This document shows, piece after piece, positions 1 through 8,795 of a stretch of 64,000 bases of DNA. A program made the translations under genes and the position numbers. Position 1 is the stretch's first letter; each line of letters begins with the position of its first letter. A model generated the notes under the pieces. The model worked only from the letters and a program-made list of their open reading frames with translations. It made no database searches and was not told the DNA's origin. Origin of the DNA: Haloarcula limicola (GTDB lineage: Archaea; Halobacteriota; Halobacteria; Halobacteriales; Haloarculaceae); NCBI RefSeq assembly GCF_010119205.1, contig NZ_WRXM01000005.1, positions 124,001 through 188,000 of the forward strand. Direction: 5' to 3'.

Positions 1-2
1 CG

Positions 3-404
3 GTAGACGCGGACGTTTCGGTGGTGGCCGTCGGAACAGCACCGACTGGCACGACGCCCGAGACCGGCTTGACGGTCGGGCTTGTTGTCGACGAGATACA
101 CGAAGACGCCCGTGGGTACGACCATTGGAACAAGAACGACGAGTACCTCGTCTTCCGGAACGAGGGCGACGAGGCACTGGACCTTACCGGGTGGACCGTC
201 CAGAACGAGGACGGTCACACCTACCAGTTCCCCGAAGAGTTCCACTTAGGGTCTCGGAAAACGGTAACGCTCTATACAGGGTCCGGCGACGACAGCGACG
301 ACCGACTTCACTGGGGGGCCAAACGTGCGGTTTGGAAGAACACGGGTGACGAGGTTACCGTGAGCGACGATGAAGGACGCAGCGTGATACGAGAATCGTA
401 CTGA
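3..404 (+). CDS. Lamin-tail-domain protein, C-terminal part (5' end outside window)
   Basis: The reading frame is open back to the left edge, so this is probably the C-terminal part of a longer protein and not a complete gene; a GTG at 21 is an internal codon. The visible residues form a lamin-tail (LTD) beta-sandwich: a D-E-Y-L-V-F-R-N-E-G-D start, LTGWTVQNEDG, then YQFPEEF and a final AVWKNTGDEVTVSDDEG strand pair. These are hallmarks of LTD domains, which in haloarchaea often end secreted nucleases or metallo-beta-lactamase/ComEC-like proteins. The domain is probably extracellular. The identity of the N-terminal part cannot be judged. Confidence 0.75.
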   Translation, partial: VDADVSVVAVGTAPTGTTPETGLTVGLVVDEIHEDARGYDHWNKNDEYLVFRNEGDEALDLTGWTVQNEDGHTYQFPEEFHLGSRKTVTLYTGSGDDSDDRLHWGAKRAVWKNTGDEVTVSDDEGRSVIRESY

Positions 405-450
405 ATGGAGCTGCCGTAGACACTTGGGTCCCACGAGGACGCGGTTAGTC

Positions 451-630
451 GTGAGATTGGTGCCGCGAACCAGTCCCCGGACGGGCCCGCTGTCTCGACG
501 CTCGTCGTCCGGTCACCGATACAGGGAGTGATAGCCAAGCAAAGTCAAAACCCCGTTCGTCGACGGTTGAACCGCCAGTACACGTACCAGGCGATCAGCG
601 TTGCGAAGCAGTGGCCAGAGTTCGCGACGG
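451..630. repeat. Degenerate mobile-element relic, copy 1 (blocks A then B)
   Basis: Two blocks here recur at 12312-12520. Block A (about 451-533) contains GAACCAGTCCCCGGACGGGC and ends CAGGGAGTGA. Block B (about 534-630) begins CCAAGCAAAGTC and ends in GAGTTCGC. On the minus strand, block B in copy 1 reads ATLIAWYVYWRF-like and in copy 2 ATLIARYVF-stop-RFE, consistent with the decayed C-terminus of a transposase, but the family is not recognised. In copy 1 the order is A-B and in copy 2 it is B-A. No intact gene is seen between 405 and 838. Confidence 0.45.
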
Positions 631-838
631 AACAGAGAGATGGATGCGGCGTGTTTTTCACCAAGGACGATGTGGCGACCCCGTTGACCGCCGAGCTGGG
701 GAAACGTGCCGGATACAGTAGATGTCTTCATTGCGGATCTCTTGGTTCCTCTCAAACGGTCTCTAAGAGAAAAAGAGATCACTCCTCGCTGTCAAAATAA
801 CGACTCAAGCGAGGGGTAGTATCCGATCAGGCGCGACT

Positions 839-1153
839 TCACGGACAAGACTCGACACGGTTTGTGTTGGCATCGTACTCCACCACACCGAAATCATCCA
901 TCTTTGGAAGGTGAAGGTGATGAAGTGTGACTGCAACCTGCTTGATGCGCTCTTCAGTGGCTGTGTCCGTATCGTTTTCTCGAGTGGCGACAGCCGCCGC
1001 CAGCGCCTCGAGTTCAACCGGGGTAGTCTGTTCCGTGAGTACCTTGAGCGTCGTTCTTCGTCGGTCTGACGAGAGTATTTCGTAGTACTCACTGTTACTC
1101 AACTGCTCGAGTGCCGGGTACGCGCTCGTTCCCTGTGGTGTGGACTGGCTCAT
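839..1153 (-). CDS. DUF7344-type winged-helix protein
   Basis: This is a 104-residue soluble protein with the layout of the haloarchaeal DUF7344 winged-helix family: an N-terminal SEYYEILSSDRRRTTLKVL helix set, a middle helix with acidic linker, then the conserved LHHLHLPKMDDFGVVEYD recognition/wing segment and a last beta strand. Such proteins are presumed transcription regulators or adaptors; no target is known. It is transcribed away from the giant sensor at 1387, with about 230 bp shared between them, so control of the neighbour is possible but unproven. Length is typical for the family. Confidence 0.75.
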   Translation of the reverse strand: MSQSTPQGTSAYPALEQLSNSEYYEILSSDRRRTTLKVLTEQTTPVELEALAAAVATRENDTDTATEERIKQVAVTLHHLHLPKMDDFGVVEYDANTNRVESCP

Positions 1154-1299
1154 AGTTGTGCTCTCTCATCCAACCGGCGCCCGCCGGCGTAACTGCTATT
1201 CAGACCCCATCGCCCGTAACATCATACTCTACGTGATTAGGCACCGTCCGAGAATATGCTGTATCCCGTCAGTTTCATTTCCGACCTCTCATATTCGGA

Positions 1300-1307
1300 A
1301 ATATATA
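1300..1307 (+). promoter_or_regulatory. Probable TATA box for the PAS/GAF sensor
   Basis: AATATATA lies in an AT-rich patch preceded by CGGAA, resembling a BRE-TATA pair. It is about 80 bp before the ATG at 1387, so it would give a 5' leader of roughly 55 nt. The call rests on composition and position only. Confidence 0.35.
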
Positions 1308-1386
1308 GAAAACCTATCCTCTTCTATTGCACAGGGCACCCTCCAACAGCGGAGTGTTGATACTGGTCGGCCGTGAGTATACTGTA

Positions 1387-4300
1387 ATGGCCAATAGCCC
1401 GTTAACGGATGCACTTCGGGAAACACTCGTGCTCTTCGAGGAAGCCGGCGTCCCATGGACGACGACTGAGGTAGCGGACCGCCTCGACCTTGGCCGACGA
1501 AGCACATACGAACGATTAGAGCGCCTCGTCGATGCAGACCGACTCGATACCAAGAAAGTGGGTGGGAATGGGCGCGTGTGGTGGCGACCACGTGAGCACT
1601 CTGACTCCGCTACACCCGACTGGGAGGCAACAACCGGGTCCCTAGCTAGCAACGTACTCGACACCGCCGACGTCGGTATATTCATCCTTGATTCGGAGTT
1701 CGAGGTAGCGTGGATCAACGAGGCCGCCGAGCGGTATTTTGGCATCGAACGTGAGTGGGTGCTCGGCCAAGCTAAGCGGACACTCGTCGACGAGTCCATC
1801 GCACCAGTTATCGAGAACTCGGAGTCGTTTGTCGATACCGTCCTGGCGACATATGAAGACAACACGGACACCGAACGCTTCGAGTGTCACGTGACTCCTG
1901 GCGACGGACGCGAGGAGCGATGGCTCGAACACCGGAGTACGCCCATCGACTCGGGTGCGTACACTGGCGGCCGGGTCGAACTATATTACGACGTGACTGA
2001 CCGAAAACGAGAGGAGAGCGCCCACCGGACCGACCGCAAACAATTGGCGTCCCTCGTCAATGCGGTTGAGGAGTATGCCATTTTCCTGCTTGACCCCGAT
2101 GGCCACGTTCAGACGTGGAATCCCGGCGCGGCGCGTATCAAGGGGTACGATGCCGAGGATATCATCGGCGAGCACATCTCGACGTTCTACACCAATGTGG
2201 ACTGCACTGCGGGTGTTCCGGCTGAGAACCTAGCGAAAGCAGCCGAAAAGGGGTGGATCGAAGACGAGGGGTGGCGTATGCGCGCCGACGGCTCTCGGTT
2301 CTGGGCAAATGTCACTATCACGGCAATCCGAGATGACGACGGGACCCTCGATGGATACGCGAAGGTTACCCGCGACATGACTAGCCGTCGGGAACGGGAA
2401 CGACAGCTGCGACGTGAACGAGATCTCACCGACCGGATTGTCAACATGAGTCCAGTGGGTATCATGGTCCTCGACAGTGACGGAAATCACGTCCGAATAA
2501 ACGAACGTGCGAAGGATGTCCTTGAGATACCAGACAATCAAACGGAGTCCTATTCACGTAGCGATCGGACGGTATACGACGTAGATGGGAACCTCGTGTC
2601 ACCCGACGAGCATCCTGCCGCTCGGACGTTAGAGACTGGCGAAGCCGTATTCGACTGGGAAGCGAAGGTCGAACTCCCGGACGGCGGGCATCGGTGGCTG
2701 TCAGTGAACGCGGCACCGGTATTCGATGATAACGGAGTAATCGAACGCGTAATCGTCACTGGCGAGGACATTACACGGCTCAAATCACAGGCCCAGCGTC
2801 TCGAACGCCAGCGTGACGATCTCGAAAGTGAGCTCGAAACCATTTTCGAGCGTGTCGACGACGGGTTTGTCGCGCTTGATGACGACCTCCGGTTCACGTA
2901 CGTCAACGAGCGGGCGGGCGAGTTCTTGAAGCGGTCGCCGGCCGAACTTCTAGGCACGTACATCTGGGAGGCGCTCGAACCGGGGTCGAAAGTGGTAGAC
3001 GCCTTCGAGGAGGCCCTCGAAACCCAGCAGTCTCTCTCCTTTGAGGAGTTCTACGACCCCATCGGAGCTTGGTTTGAAAGTCATGTGTATCCTTCCGAGG
3101 ATGGTCTGTCGGTCTACTTCCGCGATGTGACCAGACGCAAGGAGCGAGAACGCCAACTCGAAGAGTACGAGACGATTGTGGAGACGGTGGCCGATGGCGT
3201 CTACGCAGTCGACGAGAACTACCGATTTACGGCGGTGAACGAGGGATACACGGAGCTGGTCGGCTACGATCGCGAGGAACTGCTTGGCAGTCATATTACT
3301 GCGGTAGTCGACGAAGAAGCACTCGCGGTCGGAGAGCAACGACGCAAAGCACTCCTCGATAGCGAGGACGACACGGGAAGCGTCGAACTCGAAATCGAGA
3401 CGGCGACCGGTGAACGGCTCACAGTTGAGAGCCGTTATGCAGAACTTCCGTCCGATGGCGAGTTCGAGGGAACCGCTGGCGTTGTCCGAGACATTACCGA
3501 TCGGAAGAAACGTGAGCGGCAACTCGAGGAATACAGGCGCCACTTCGAGACGCTTATCGAGAACTTCCCTGCTGGGGCCGTCGCCCTTGTCGACGAGAAC
3601 CTCCGGTATACTACGTTCGCGGGGACGCCAGAGGGAGCGACAAACGTGACGAGAGCGGATCTCGAGGGGTCACTCGCTCGTGATGTCCTCCCATCCCAAA
3701 TCGCAGATGTCGTCATCCCACGATATGAGGACGCACTTAGTGGTCAAAGCTCCGAGTTCAGGGATGTAATCGACGGGAGGATCTACCAGTTTCACTTCGT
3801 TCCCGTCCGCGACGACGATGGCGATATCTTTGCCGCTACGGCAATGTCCCAGGACATCACGGAATTGAAAACACGCGAACGGGAACTCGAGACCCGTGTC
3901 CGCCAACAGGAAGTCGTCACTAACCTGGGGCAGCGCGCCTTGGCAGACCGAGACCTCGACGAACTGATGGCGGAGGCCGCCGAGCTCGTCGCGGAAACGC
4001 TCGATAACGACTACTGTAAAGTCCTGGACCTCGACGCCGATGCAGAGGAACTCCTGCTCCGTCAGGGCGTTGGCTGGGATGACGGTATCGTCGGCGAGGC
4101 GACCGTCTCATCCGCCGAGGCTGATTCGCAGGCGGCGTATACGCTGGCATCTAAGGCACCCGTCAGTACCGAGGACCTCGACACGGAGACGCGCTTCAGC
4201 GGACCGGATCTGCTTACGAACCATGACGTCCACAGCGGGATCAGCACAATCATTGGCCCCCATGATGATCCGTGGGGCATCCTGGGAACCCACGACACCG

Positions 4301-5649
4301 AGTGTACGCGATTCTCAGACCACGACATCAACTTCGTCCAGTCAATTTCCAACATCCTCGCAGGTGCTATCGAGAGTCACGGCCACGAACGGGAACTTCT
4401 CCGTCAGCGTGAGGAACTCGCCGCACTGAACAACATCAACCAGGTCGTCCAGGGGATTACCGACGCAGTCATCGACCAGTCAACACGCGAGGAAATCGAA
4501 ACGATCGTCTGCGAGCGCCTCGCTGCCGCTGATTCGTACTCGTTCGCCTGGATCGGCGACGTCGATGCCACTACGGAGACCGTGGACCTCCGGGCCGAGG
4601 CGGGTGTCGAAGGGTATCTCGACGACATCACTATCACCATCGACCCGGACGATGACCGGAGCAAGGGTCCGACGGGACGAGCGTTCCACACCGGCGAGGT
4701 GCAGACGTTGCACGAACTCTCAGCTGACGACCGCTACGATCCCTGGCGCAGCACCGCTGAAGAGTATGGCTTCCGGTCGTCGGCTGCGATCCCGATCGTC
4801 CACGAGAACACTACCTACGGGGTGTTGAACGTCTACGCCGAGCGCCCAAACGCGTTCAGAGGACACGAGTGTAACGTGATCGTGCAACTCGGTGAAATCG
4901 TTGGCCACGCAATCGCCGCCGTCGAGCGGAAACGCGCGCTGTTGAGCGATGAAGTCGTCGAACTACAATTCCAGATCGAGAACGTTTTCGAGTCACTGGG
5001 CATTGACGGTCGTGAGACAGAACCGATCTACCTTGAACAGACGGTTCCGATTGCCAACGATGACTACCTCCTCTTCGGGCGGACGACGCCGGCAGGTATT
5101 GATACCGTGGAAAAGATAGTCGAGGGAATTCCCTTTTACGAAAGTGTCACCTTCCGCGACGATGGTGATGAGGTTGTGTTCGAACTTCGGGTCTCTGAAC
5201 CCCCGATTCTGTCTGTCATTGCCTCGCTGGGCGGTTCCATTCCCGAGGCCGTCATCGAAGGGGGCGATTATCGCCTGACGGTCCACCTTCCGCCGAGCGG
5301 GGACGTTCGGGAAGTAATCGATCAGATACAGGAGGTGTATCCCAATGCGAATCTGCTGAAGCGCCACCAACGATCGCTCCATGGTCATGGCGAACCCACG
5401 GCTCCCGAATTGATGTCCGACCTGACCGCACGACAGCGGTCCGCGCTGGAAACCGCCTTCCATACTGGCTTTTTCCAGTGGCCTCGTGAGACCTCAGGCG
5501 AAGAAGTCGCTTCGTTACTCGATGTTTCGCCGCCGACGTTCCACCAGCACCTTCGGAAAGCAGAGCAGAAGGTGTTCGAATCGGTGCTCTCGTCTAGGAC
5601 TTCGACCAGAACGGCTCGCCGGGCCTGGGTCGTCCTAAACGCGGACTAG
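1387..5649 (+). CDS. Multi-PAS/GAF sensor with N-terminal winged helix and C-terminal bacterio-opsin-activator-type HTH_10
   Basis: This is a cytoplasmic sensor-regulator of about 1420 residues. Approximate layout: winged helix (1-70), six PAS domains (90-850, most ending in a DITDRK/RERER-type linker), two GAF domains (about 855-1185), a bacterio-opsin-activator-type domain (about 1190-1340) and an HTH_10 domain (about 1350-1410, with LTARQRSALETAFHTGFFQ and LLDVSPPTFHQHLRKAEQK). No histidine kinase (H-box, N-box) is present, so signals probably pass directly to DNA binding. A longer frame starts at 1327, but ATG 1387 (MANSPLTDALRETL) matches the normal start of the winged-helix domain. Having DNA-binding domains at both ends is notable. 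Ligands are unknown; redox, light or small molecules are typical for PAS/GAF proteins. Confidence 0.9.
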   Translation: MANSPLTDALRETLVLFEEAGVPWTTTEVADRLDLGRRSTYERLERLVDADRLDTKKVGGNGRVWWRPREHSDSATPDWEATTGSLASNVLDTADVGIFILDSEFEVAWINEAAERYFGIEREWVLGQAKRTLVDESIAPVIENSESFVDTVLATYEDNTDTERFECHVTPGDGREERWLEHRSTPIDSGAYTGGRVELYYDVTDRKREESAHRTDRKQLASLVNAVEEYAIFLLDPDGHVQTWNPGAARIKGYDAEDIIGEHISTFYTNVDCTAGVPAENLAKAAEKGWIEDEGWRMRADGSRFWANVTITAIRDDDGTLDGYAKVTRDMTSRRERERQLRRERDLTDRIVNMSPVGIMVLDSDGNHVRINERAKDVLEIPDNQTESYSRSDRTVYDVDGNLVSPDEHPAARTLETGEAVFDWEAKVELPDGGHRWLSVNAAPVFDDNGVIERVIVTGEDITRLKSQAQRLERQRDDLESELETIFERVDDGFVALDDDLRFTYVNERAGEFLKRSPAELLGTYIWEALEPGSKVVDAFEEALETQQSLSFEEFYDPIGAWFESHVYPSEDGLSVYFRDVTRRKERERQLEEYETIVETVADGVYAVDENYRFTAVNEGYTELVGYDREELLGSHITAVVDEEALAVGEQRRKALLDSEDDTGSVELEIETATGERLTVESRYAELPSDGEFEGTAGVVRDITDRKKRERQLEEYRRHFETLIENFPAGAVALVDENLRYTTFAGTPEGATNVTRADLEGSLARDVLPSQIADVVIPRYEDALSGQSSEFRDVIDGRIYQFHFVPVRDDDGDIFAATAMSQDITELKTRERELETRVRQQEVVTNLGQRALADRDLDELMAEAAELVAETLDNDYCKVLDLDADAEELLLRQGVGWDDGIVGEATVSSAEADSQAAYTLASKAPVSTEDLDTETRFSGPDLLTNHDVHSGISTIIGPHDDPWGILGTHDTECTRFSDHDINFVQSISNILAGAIESHGHERELLRQREELAALNNINQVVQGITDAVIDQSTREEIETIVCERLAAADSYSFAWIGDVDATTETVDLRAEAGVEGYLDDITITIDPDDDRSKGPTGRAFHTGEVQTLHELSADDRYDPWRSTAEEYGFRSSAAIPIVHENTTYGVLNVYAERPNAFRGHECNVIVQLGEIVGHAIAAVERKRALLSDEVVELQFQIENVFESLGIDGRETEPIYLEQTVPIANDDYLLFGRTTPAGIDTVEKIVEGIPFYESVTFRDDGDEVVFELRVSEPPILSVIASLGGSIPEAVIEGGDYRLTVHLPPSGDVREVIDQIQEVYPNANLLKRHQRSLHGHGEPTAPELMSDLTARQRSALETAFHTGFFQWPRETSGEEVASLLDVSPPTFHQHLRKAEQKVFESVLSSRTSTRTARRAWVVLNAD

Positions 5650-6174
5650 GGGAACGCTTACGACGAATGAGGGATGTACATGTATCGATACGCCGTCCCA
5701 ACCCGAGGTCAGGCAGGTGCCGTAGGCGGAGACGACAGCAACCGATGAGTAGACCTTCGAACCGACGCTTTCGCCACCGGACCAAGAGCGCGATACTGAC
5801 ACGACGGACCATCTGCGACAGTTCGGCTACCTAACCTGAGCGCGCAATGGCTGAATTACTGAAGAGTAAGCTGATCACGTCTGCCTTCTCATCGCTCACC
5901 TCGCTAAGATAGCAGGTAGGTCAGGCCACTCGGTCCAAACACAAGCTCACAAACCAGCCCTCACCATTACTCACACCGCCGAACCTGGACCGATTCCGCA
6001 GTCACAGTCACCGCACACCCGTTGAACTGCAGGGAGACTTCCGCATGGGACTGTGCCGACCCAGCCACATCGTCAAACATCCTGTTGAGGTGTGGACGAG
6101 TGCTGCTCGGCCGAGTGACACTCACATCGTACACACGAAAACGGCTACGTGCGTTGGCTTACAATGGACACATC
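5650..6174. other. Gene-poor spacer
   Basis: No convincing coding frame is seen on either strand between the sensor and the antitoxin at 6175. The short frames present have irregular composition and no motif. The stretch may contain decayed mobile DNA, but no terminal repeat was recognised. Confidence 0.5.
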
Positions 6175-6477
6175 ATGGGCACCGATAAGAAGCGCGTGCA
6201 GTTTCGGGCCCCAAATCGACTCATCGACCGAGCCGACGCACTGGCCGCAGTCCTTGGGGAAGACCGAACAGACGTCCTCGTGACCGCACTTCGGGAGTAC
6301 CTCCAAGACGCCGCTCACGACGACGCACGCACCCAGGAGATTGCTGCCGCCTATTACGACGATGAGATCACCTTCGAGCAGCTCAAAGCGCTCGTCGGCG
6401 CCGAAGAGGCGGCAAACCTCCGAGTGTTGAAACAGCAGTTGGACGAGGACTTCATCGACGAAGTCGCTGACGCATAG
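6175..6477 (+). CDS. Antitoxin of a PIN-type toxin-antitoxin pair (ribbon-helix-helix-like)
   Basis: This 100-residue protein has an RHH-like N-terminus (KKRVQFRAPNRLIDRADALA, then GEDRTDVLVTALREYL) and an acidic C-terminal half (ITFEQLKALVGAEEAANLRVL) that would bind the toxin. The ATG at 6175 was chosen because an upstream in-frame ATG at 6022 would add a stretch of poor composition. The stop codon touches the toxin start (TAG then ATG, no gap), so the two are translationally coupled. It probably neutralises the PIN protein and represses the operon. Length and layout fit haloarchaeal UPF0175/RHH antitoxins. Confidence 0.8.
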   Translation: MGTDKKRVQFRAPNRLIDRADALAAVLGEDRTDVLVTALREYLQDAAHDDARTQEIAAAYYDDEITFEQLKALVGAEEAANLRVLKQQLDEDFIDEVADA

Positions 6478-6990
6478 ATGTCGCGGCTTATCGCAGACGC
6501 CTCCGCCCTCGTGAGTCTCGGGATCGTTACTGACAACGACCCCGATCCACTCACACTTTGTCTCTCCAAGTACGAGGTCGTCGTCCCAACGGTGGTCATC
6601 GATGAACTCCGGGAGATTGCCTCCTACGATGACGTCCATGGGCACGCCGCGTCCGCCGTACTCGACCAAGCGGAGTCATTCACGACACAGTCGGTCGACC
6701 TTGATGCCGAGTTTCCGCTCGATGACGGTGAAAACGCGGCGGTCACACTCGCGAACGAACGTGAGGCTGCACTCTTCCTCTGTGACGAATTCAATCAGCT
6801 TGGCTTGATTCACGCCTCACTCGCTGATACCCGGCTCGTGATGACACCGACACTGCTCTCAGTTCTCGTTCGAACTGACCACCTATCAGCGGCCGATGCG
6901 TGGCTGCTCCTCGATGAGATTAGCGACGCCCGTAGCTGGGGCGCGAACAGCTACGTGCAGCGAGCTCGCTCGTTGCTCGAAGCGCCCTGA
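6478..6990 (+). CDS. PIN-domain toxin (VapC-like ribonuclease)
   Basis: This 170-residue PIN-fold protein has metal-binding acidic residues at D7 (IADASALVSLG), E43 (VVIDELREI), D82/E85 and D103 (LFLCDEFNQ). PIN toxins cleave RNA, usually tRNA or rRNA, with Mg2+ or Mn2+. It directly follows its antitoxin gene with no spacing. It is somewhat longer than the ~130-residue VapC average, with an extra C-terminal helical part (HLSAADAWLLLDEISDARSWG) typical of the DUF3368-like group of PIN proteins. Its 3' end abuts the remains of another toxin gene on the opposite strand. Confidence 0.85.
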   Translation: MSRLIADASALVSLGIVTDNDPDPLTLCLSKYEVVVPTVVIDELREIASYDDVHGHAASAVLDQAESFTTQSVDLDAEFPLDDGENAAVTLANEREAALFLCDEFNQLGLIHASLADTRLVMTPTLLSVLVRTDHLSAADAWLLLDEISDARSWGANSYVQRARSLLEAP

Positions 6991-7107
6991 CACCGAGGCT
7001 GTCGCCGCTCGATCTCATCGACTTCCTCCCGCCCCTGAAACCGCACATCGCGTAGACGACATCTCCTCGCTCGAAAATTGGTGGCGCTTCCGCCTCGGTC
7101 ACTATTC
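6990..7107 (-). pseudogene. Truncated PemK/MazF-like toxin
   Basis: On the minus strand a GTG overlaps the stop codon of the winged-helix gene at 7102. It begins VTEAEAPPIFERGDVVYA, which matches the start of haloarchaeal PemK/MazF toxins (PxFERGDVV, then DPFK). After about 17 residues the frame loses similarity, and the DNA runs into the end of the PIN toxin gene on the other strand. A full MazF-like protein needs about 110-150 residues, so the toxin is broken. The overlap suggests it was once translated with its antitoxin-like partner. Confidence 0.5.
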
Positions 7108-7470
7108 GGTTTCCTCGCTCGGATGTGGCTCGCTGGCGGCGTGGTCGCGCCACGATTCTTTGTCTTCCGTACCGAACTGCTCGTTGAATAGAGCCGTCGC
7201 CCGCTCGTAGCCACTATACCCGTCGAGTCGATCGGTGTCATCGGTTATCGCCCAGTACATCGCTTTGTGTTCGACGAGGTCGCGATCCTTCAATCGCGAG
7301 AGTGCGGTGCTGACCGCGCCCTCGTCAACATCGATCTGAGAGGCGATCTCACGGGCCTTGAACGCCCGATCTTCGTTGGCAACGAGAAATCCGAGGACTT
7401 GATCGGGGACGGAGAGGTCCGCGAGTTCATCCTCGCTCGTGTTCTCGAATGTGTCTCGATCGATAGACAT
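7102..7470 (-). CDS. MarR-like winged-helix protein, probable orphan antitoxin
   Basis: This 122-residue protein carries a winged helix (SVPDQVLGFLVANEDRAFKA, IASQIDVDEGAVSTALSRLK, DRDLVEHKAMYWAI) and an acidic tail (YSGYERATALFNEQFGTEDK). In haloarchaea this family is commonly paired with a downstream PemK/MazF toxin. Here the downstream toxin is only a stub starting at 7107, so this appears to be an antitoxin left without its toxin. It would act as a DNA-binding repressor. The ATG at 7470 begins MSIDRDTFENTSEDEL, normal for the family. Confidence 0.75.
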   Translation of the reverse strand: MSIDRDTFENTSEDELADLSVPDQVLGFLVANEDRAFKAREIASQIDVDEGAVSTALSRLKDRDLVEHKAMYWAITDDTDRLDGYSGYERATALFNEQFGTEDKESWRDHAASEPHPSEETE

Positions 7471-7567
7471 CGTTGAGTGAATCTACGTCGCCCACCGTGA
7501 AGAGCGTTAGATTTGAAAACGACGAAAATACTGAAAGCAATGATATTGAATCCGCATGTGACATCCT

Positions 7568-7587
7568 CCGCACCGTGAACGGTGCGG
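7568..7587. repeat. Hairpin of IS200/IS605-like end
   Basis: CCGCACCGT and ACGGTGCGG form a perfect 9-bp stem with a 2-nt loop, directly preceded by TGTGACATCCT. The layout TGACATCC plus GC-rich hairpin is typical of the ends of haloarchaeal IS1341-type (tnpB) elements, but no transposase gene is nearby. The rest of 7471-7863 shows no gene. Confidence 0.5.
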
Positions 7588-7863
7588 CTTCCCAGCATCA
7601 GAATACCAGCTAAGTGCTGCTGTTGCTGGCAGAGGGTTCCGACCCGTGGAAGGCCGAGAAGGTCATCTGCGAGAGGGTCTCGTTCGTCTCTCGGTGGGTC
7701 GTGGCACTGTCACAGGCGCTCCCATTCTGTGAAAGAGGAATCATGCAATCTGCCGGCTCCCGTACGGTGGCTAAATAAATCGACCGTTCAGGCAGAAGCA
7801 CCCAGAGCTAATCAGTGAGGCGCAACGAAAGACACAGTATTCTGTGCCAGCATAGATTACTGT

Positions 7864-8094
7864 ATGCCCAGTATTACAGTCAATGTGGACGACGACCTCA
7901 AAGCGCGAATGGAGAACCACCCGGAAATCAACTGGAGTGAAGTCACGCGACAAGCCATCCAAGAGAAAATCGAAGCGCTCGAAGTGATGGACGAACTCAC
8001 CGGGGAAAGCGAACTCACCGAGAATGACGTGCAGGAAATCGCCGATAAAATCAACAAGCGTGGACGCCAGCGTGTCGACGAGGAATCGGTGTAG
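7864..8094 (+). CDS. Antitoxin, VapB-like
   Basis: This 76-residue protein starts SITVNVDDDLKARMENHPE and continues INWSEVTRQAIQEKIEAL. The beta strand followed by two helices is the ribbon-helix-helix DNA-binding fold. The C-terminal part (LTENDVQEIADKINKRGRQR) is charged and probably wraps the toxin. The toxin gene follows 9 nt downstream. A short inverted repeat (CACAG-TATT-CTGTG, 7833-7846) lies 18 nt before the start and could be an operator. It has the usual length for VapB antitoxins. Confidence 0.85.
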   Translation: MPSITVNVDDDLKARMENHPEINWSEVTRQAIQEKIEALEVMDELTGESELTENDVQEIADKINKRGRQRVDEESV

Positions 8095-8103
8095 ACTCGA
8101 CGA

Positions 8104-8520
8104 ATGAAGCTGGTCATCGATGCCAACGTCGATATCTCCGCGCTCATCGCGGATTCGAAAACGCGAGCGCTAATCGTTACCCTGGATCCGGATCTGTTGA
8201 CTCCTGCATTCGTCCACGAAGAAGTCGAGACCTACGAAGACCTGATCGTCGAGAAATCCGGGATGGAACCAGAGCGAGTCACGCAGTTTCTCGATCTCTT
8301 GTTCCAGTACATCGAGGTCGTTCCAGCCGACGATTTTTATCCGGTTATCGAGAGAGCAGAAGCAGAACTCGGTGAGACCGATCCTGACGATGTGCTCTAT
8401 CTCGCGTGTGCACTCGCGAGCGATGCAGCCATCTGGAGCGATGACGCTGATTTCGACGAACAGACGCTCGTGGAGACCTACTCGACGAGCGATGTGGTTG
8501 ACTCGTTCGACACGCGGTAA
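8104..8520 (+). CDS. PIN-domain toxin (VapC-like)
   Basis: This 138-residue PIN nuclease has acidic residues at D6 (VIDANVDISALI), E40 (FVHEEVETYED), D96 (TDPDDVLYLACAL) and D113/D114 (AIWSDDADF), forming the expected metal site. It is cotranscribed with the VapB-like protein at 7864. Its family is the PIN_5-like group, in which the conserved ending is IWSDDxDF. It would cut RNA when released from the antitoxin. The protein is full length and undamaged. Confidence 0.88.
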   Translation: MKLVIDANVDISALIADSKTRALIVTLDPDLLTPAFVHEEVETYEDLIVEKSGMEPERVTQFLDLLFQYIEVVPADDFYPVIERAEAELGETDPDDVLYLACALASDAAIWSDDADFDEQTLVETYSTSDVVDSFDTR

Positions 8521-8636
8521 TCCAAAATCAGCTCCGACTGGTTGACCAAGTTAGGGCCGCCTCTAACACCTTTTGTCTGGTAGCTGCAGGTGCCGGGAGC
8601 GACCCACTCTTTTTCAGAAGTGAAGAGTGTTCGTAA

Positions 8637-8688
8637 CACGAATGGAGCGACCAGTCCCGATCTACTGTTCATAACGGGTGTGACATCC
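8637..8688 (+). repeat. Dispersed repeat R, copy 1
   Basis: The core GGAGCGACCAGT lies within a ~50-bp block that ends ATAACGGGTGTGAC. Copies occur at 9597-9645 and 20371-20419. Copy 1 runs into TGTGACATCC and a strong hairpin (8696-8726, arms GATGTCT/AGACATC), which resembles the IS200/IS605-like end at 7568. The surrounding interval 8521-8795 has no gene. Confidence 0.55.
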
Positions 8689-8795
8689 TTTCCAGCCGAA
8701 GATGTCTATCCAAGACATCTCGGCACAAACGAGAAGCCGTATCGAGACCCTCAACGAATAGACAAGCGTCGTACGATCGCCACAGCGGGTTTCGG

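Noticed and set aside
1314-1871. Minus-strand frames over the PAS/GAF sensor start
   Set aside because: Ser/Arg-rich composition and antisense position to an intact multidomain gene.
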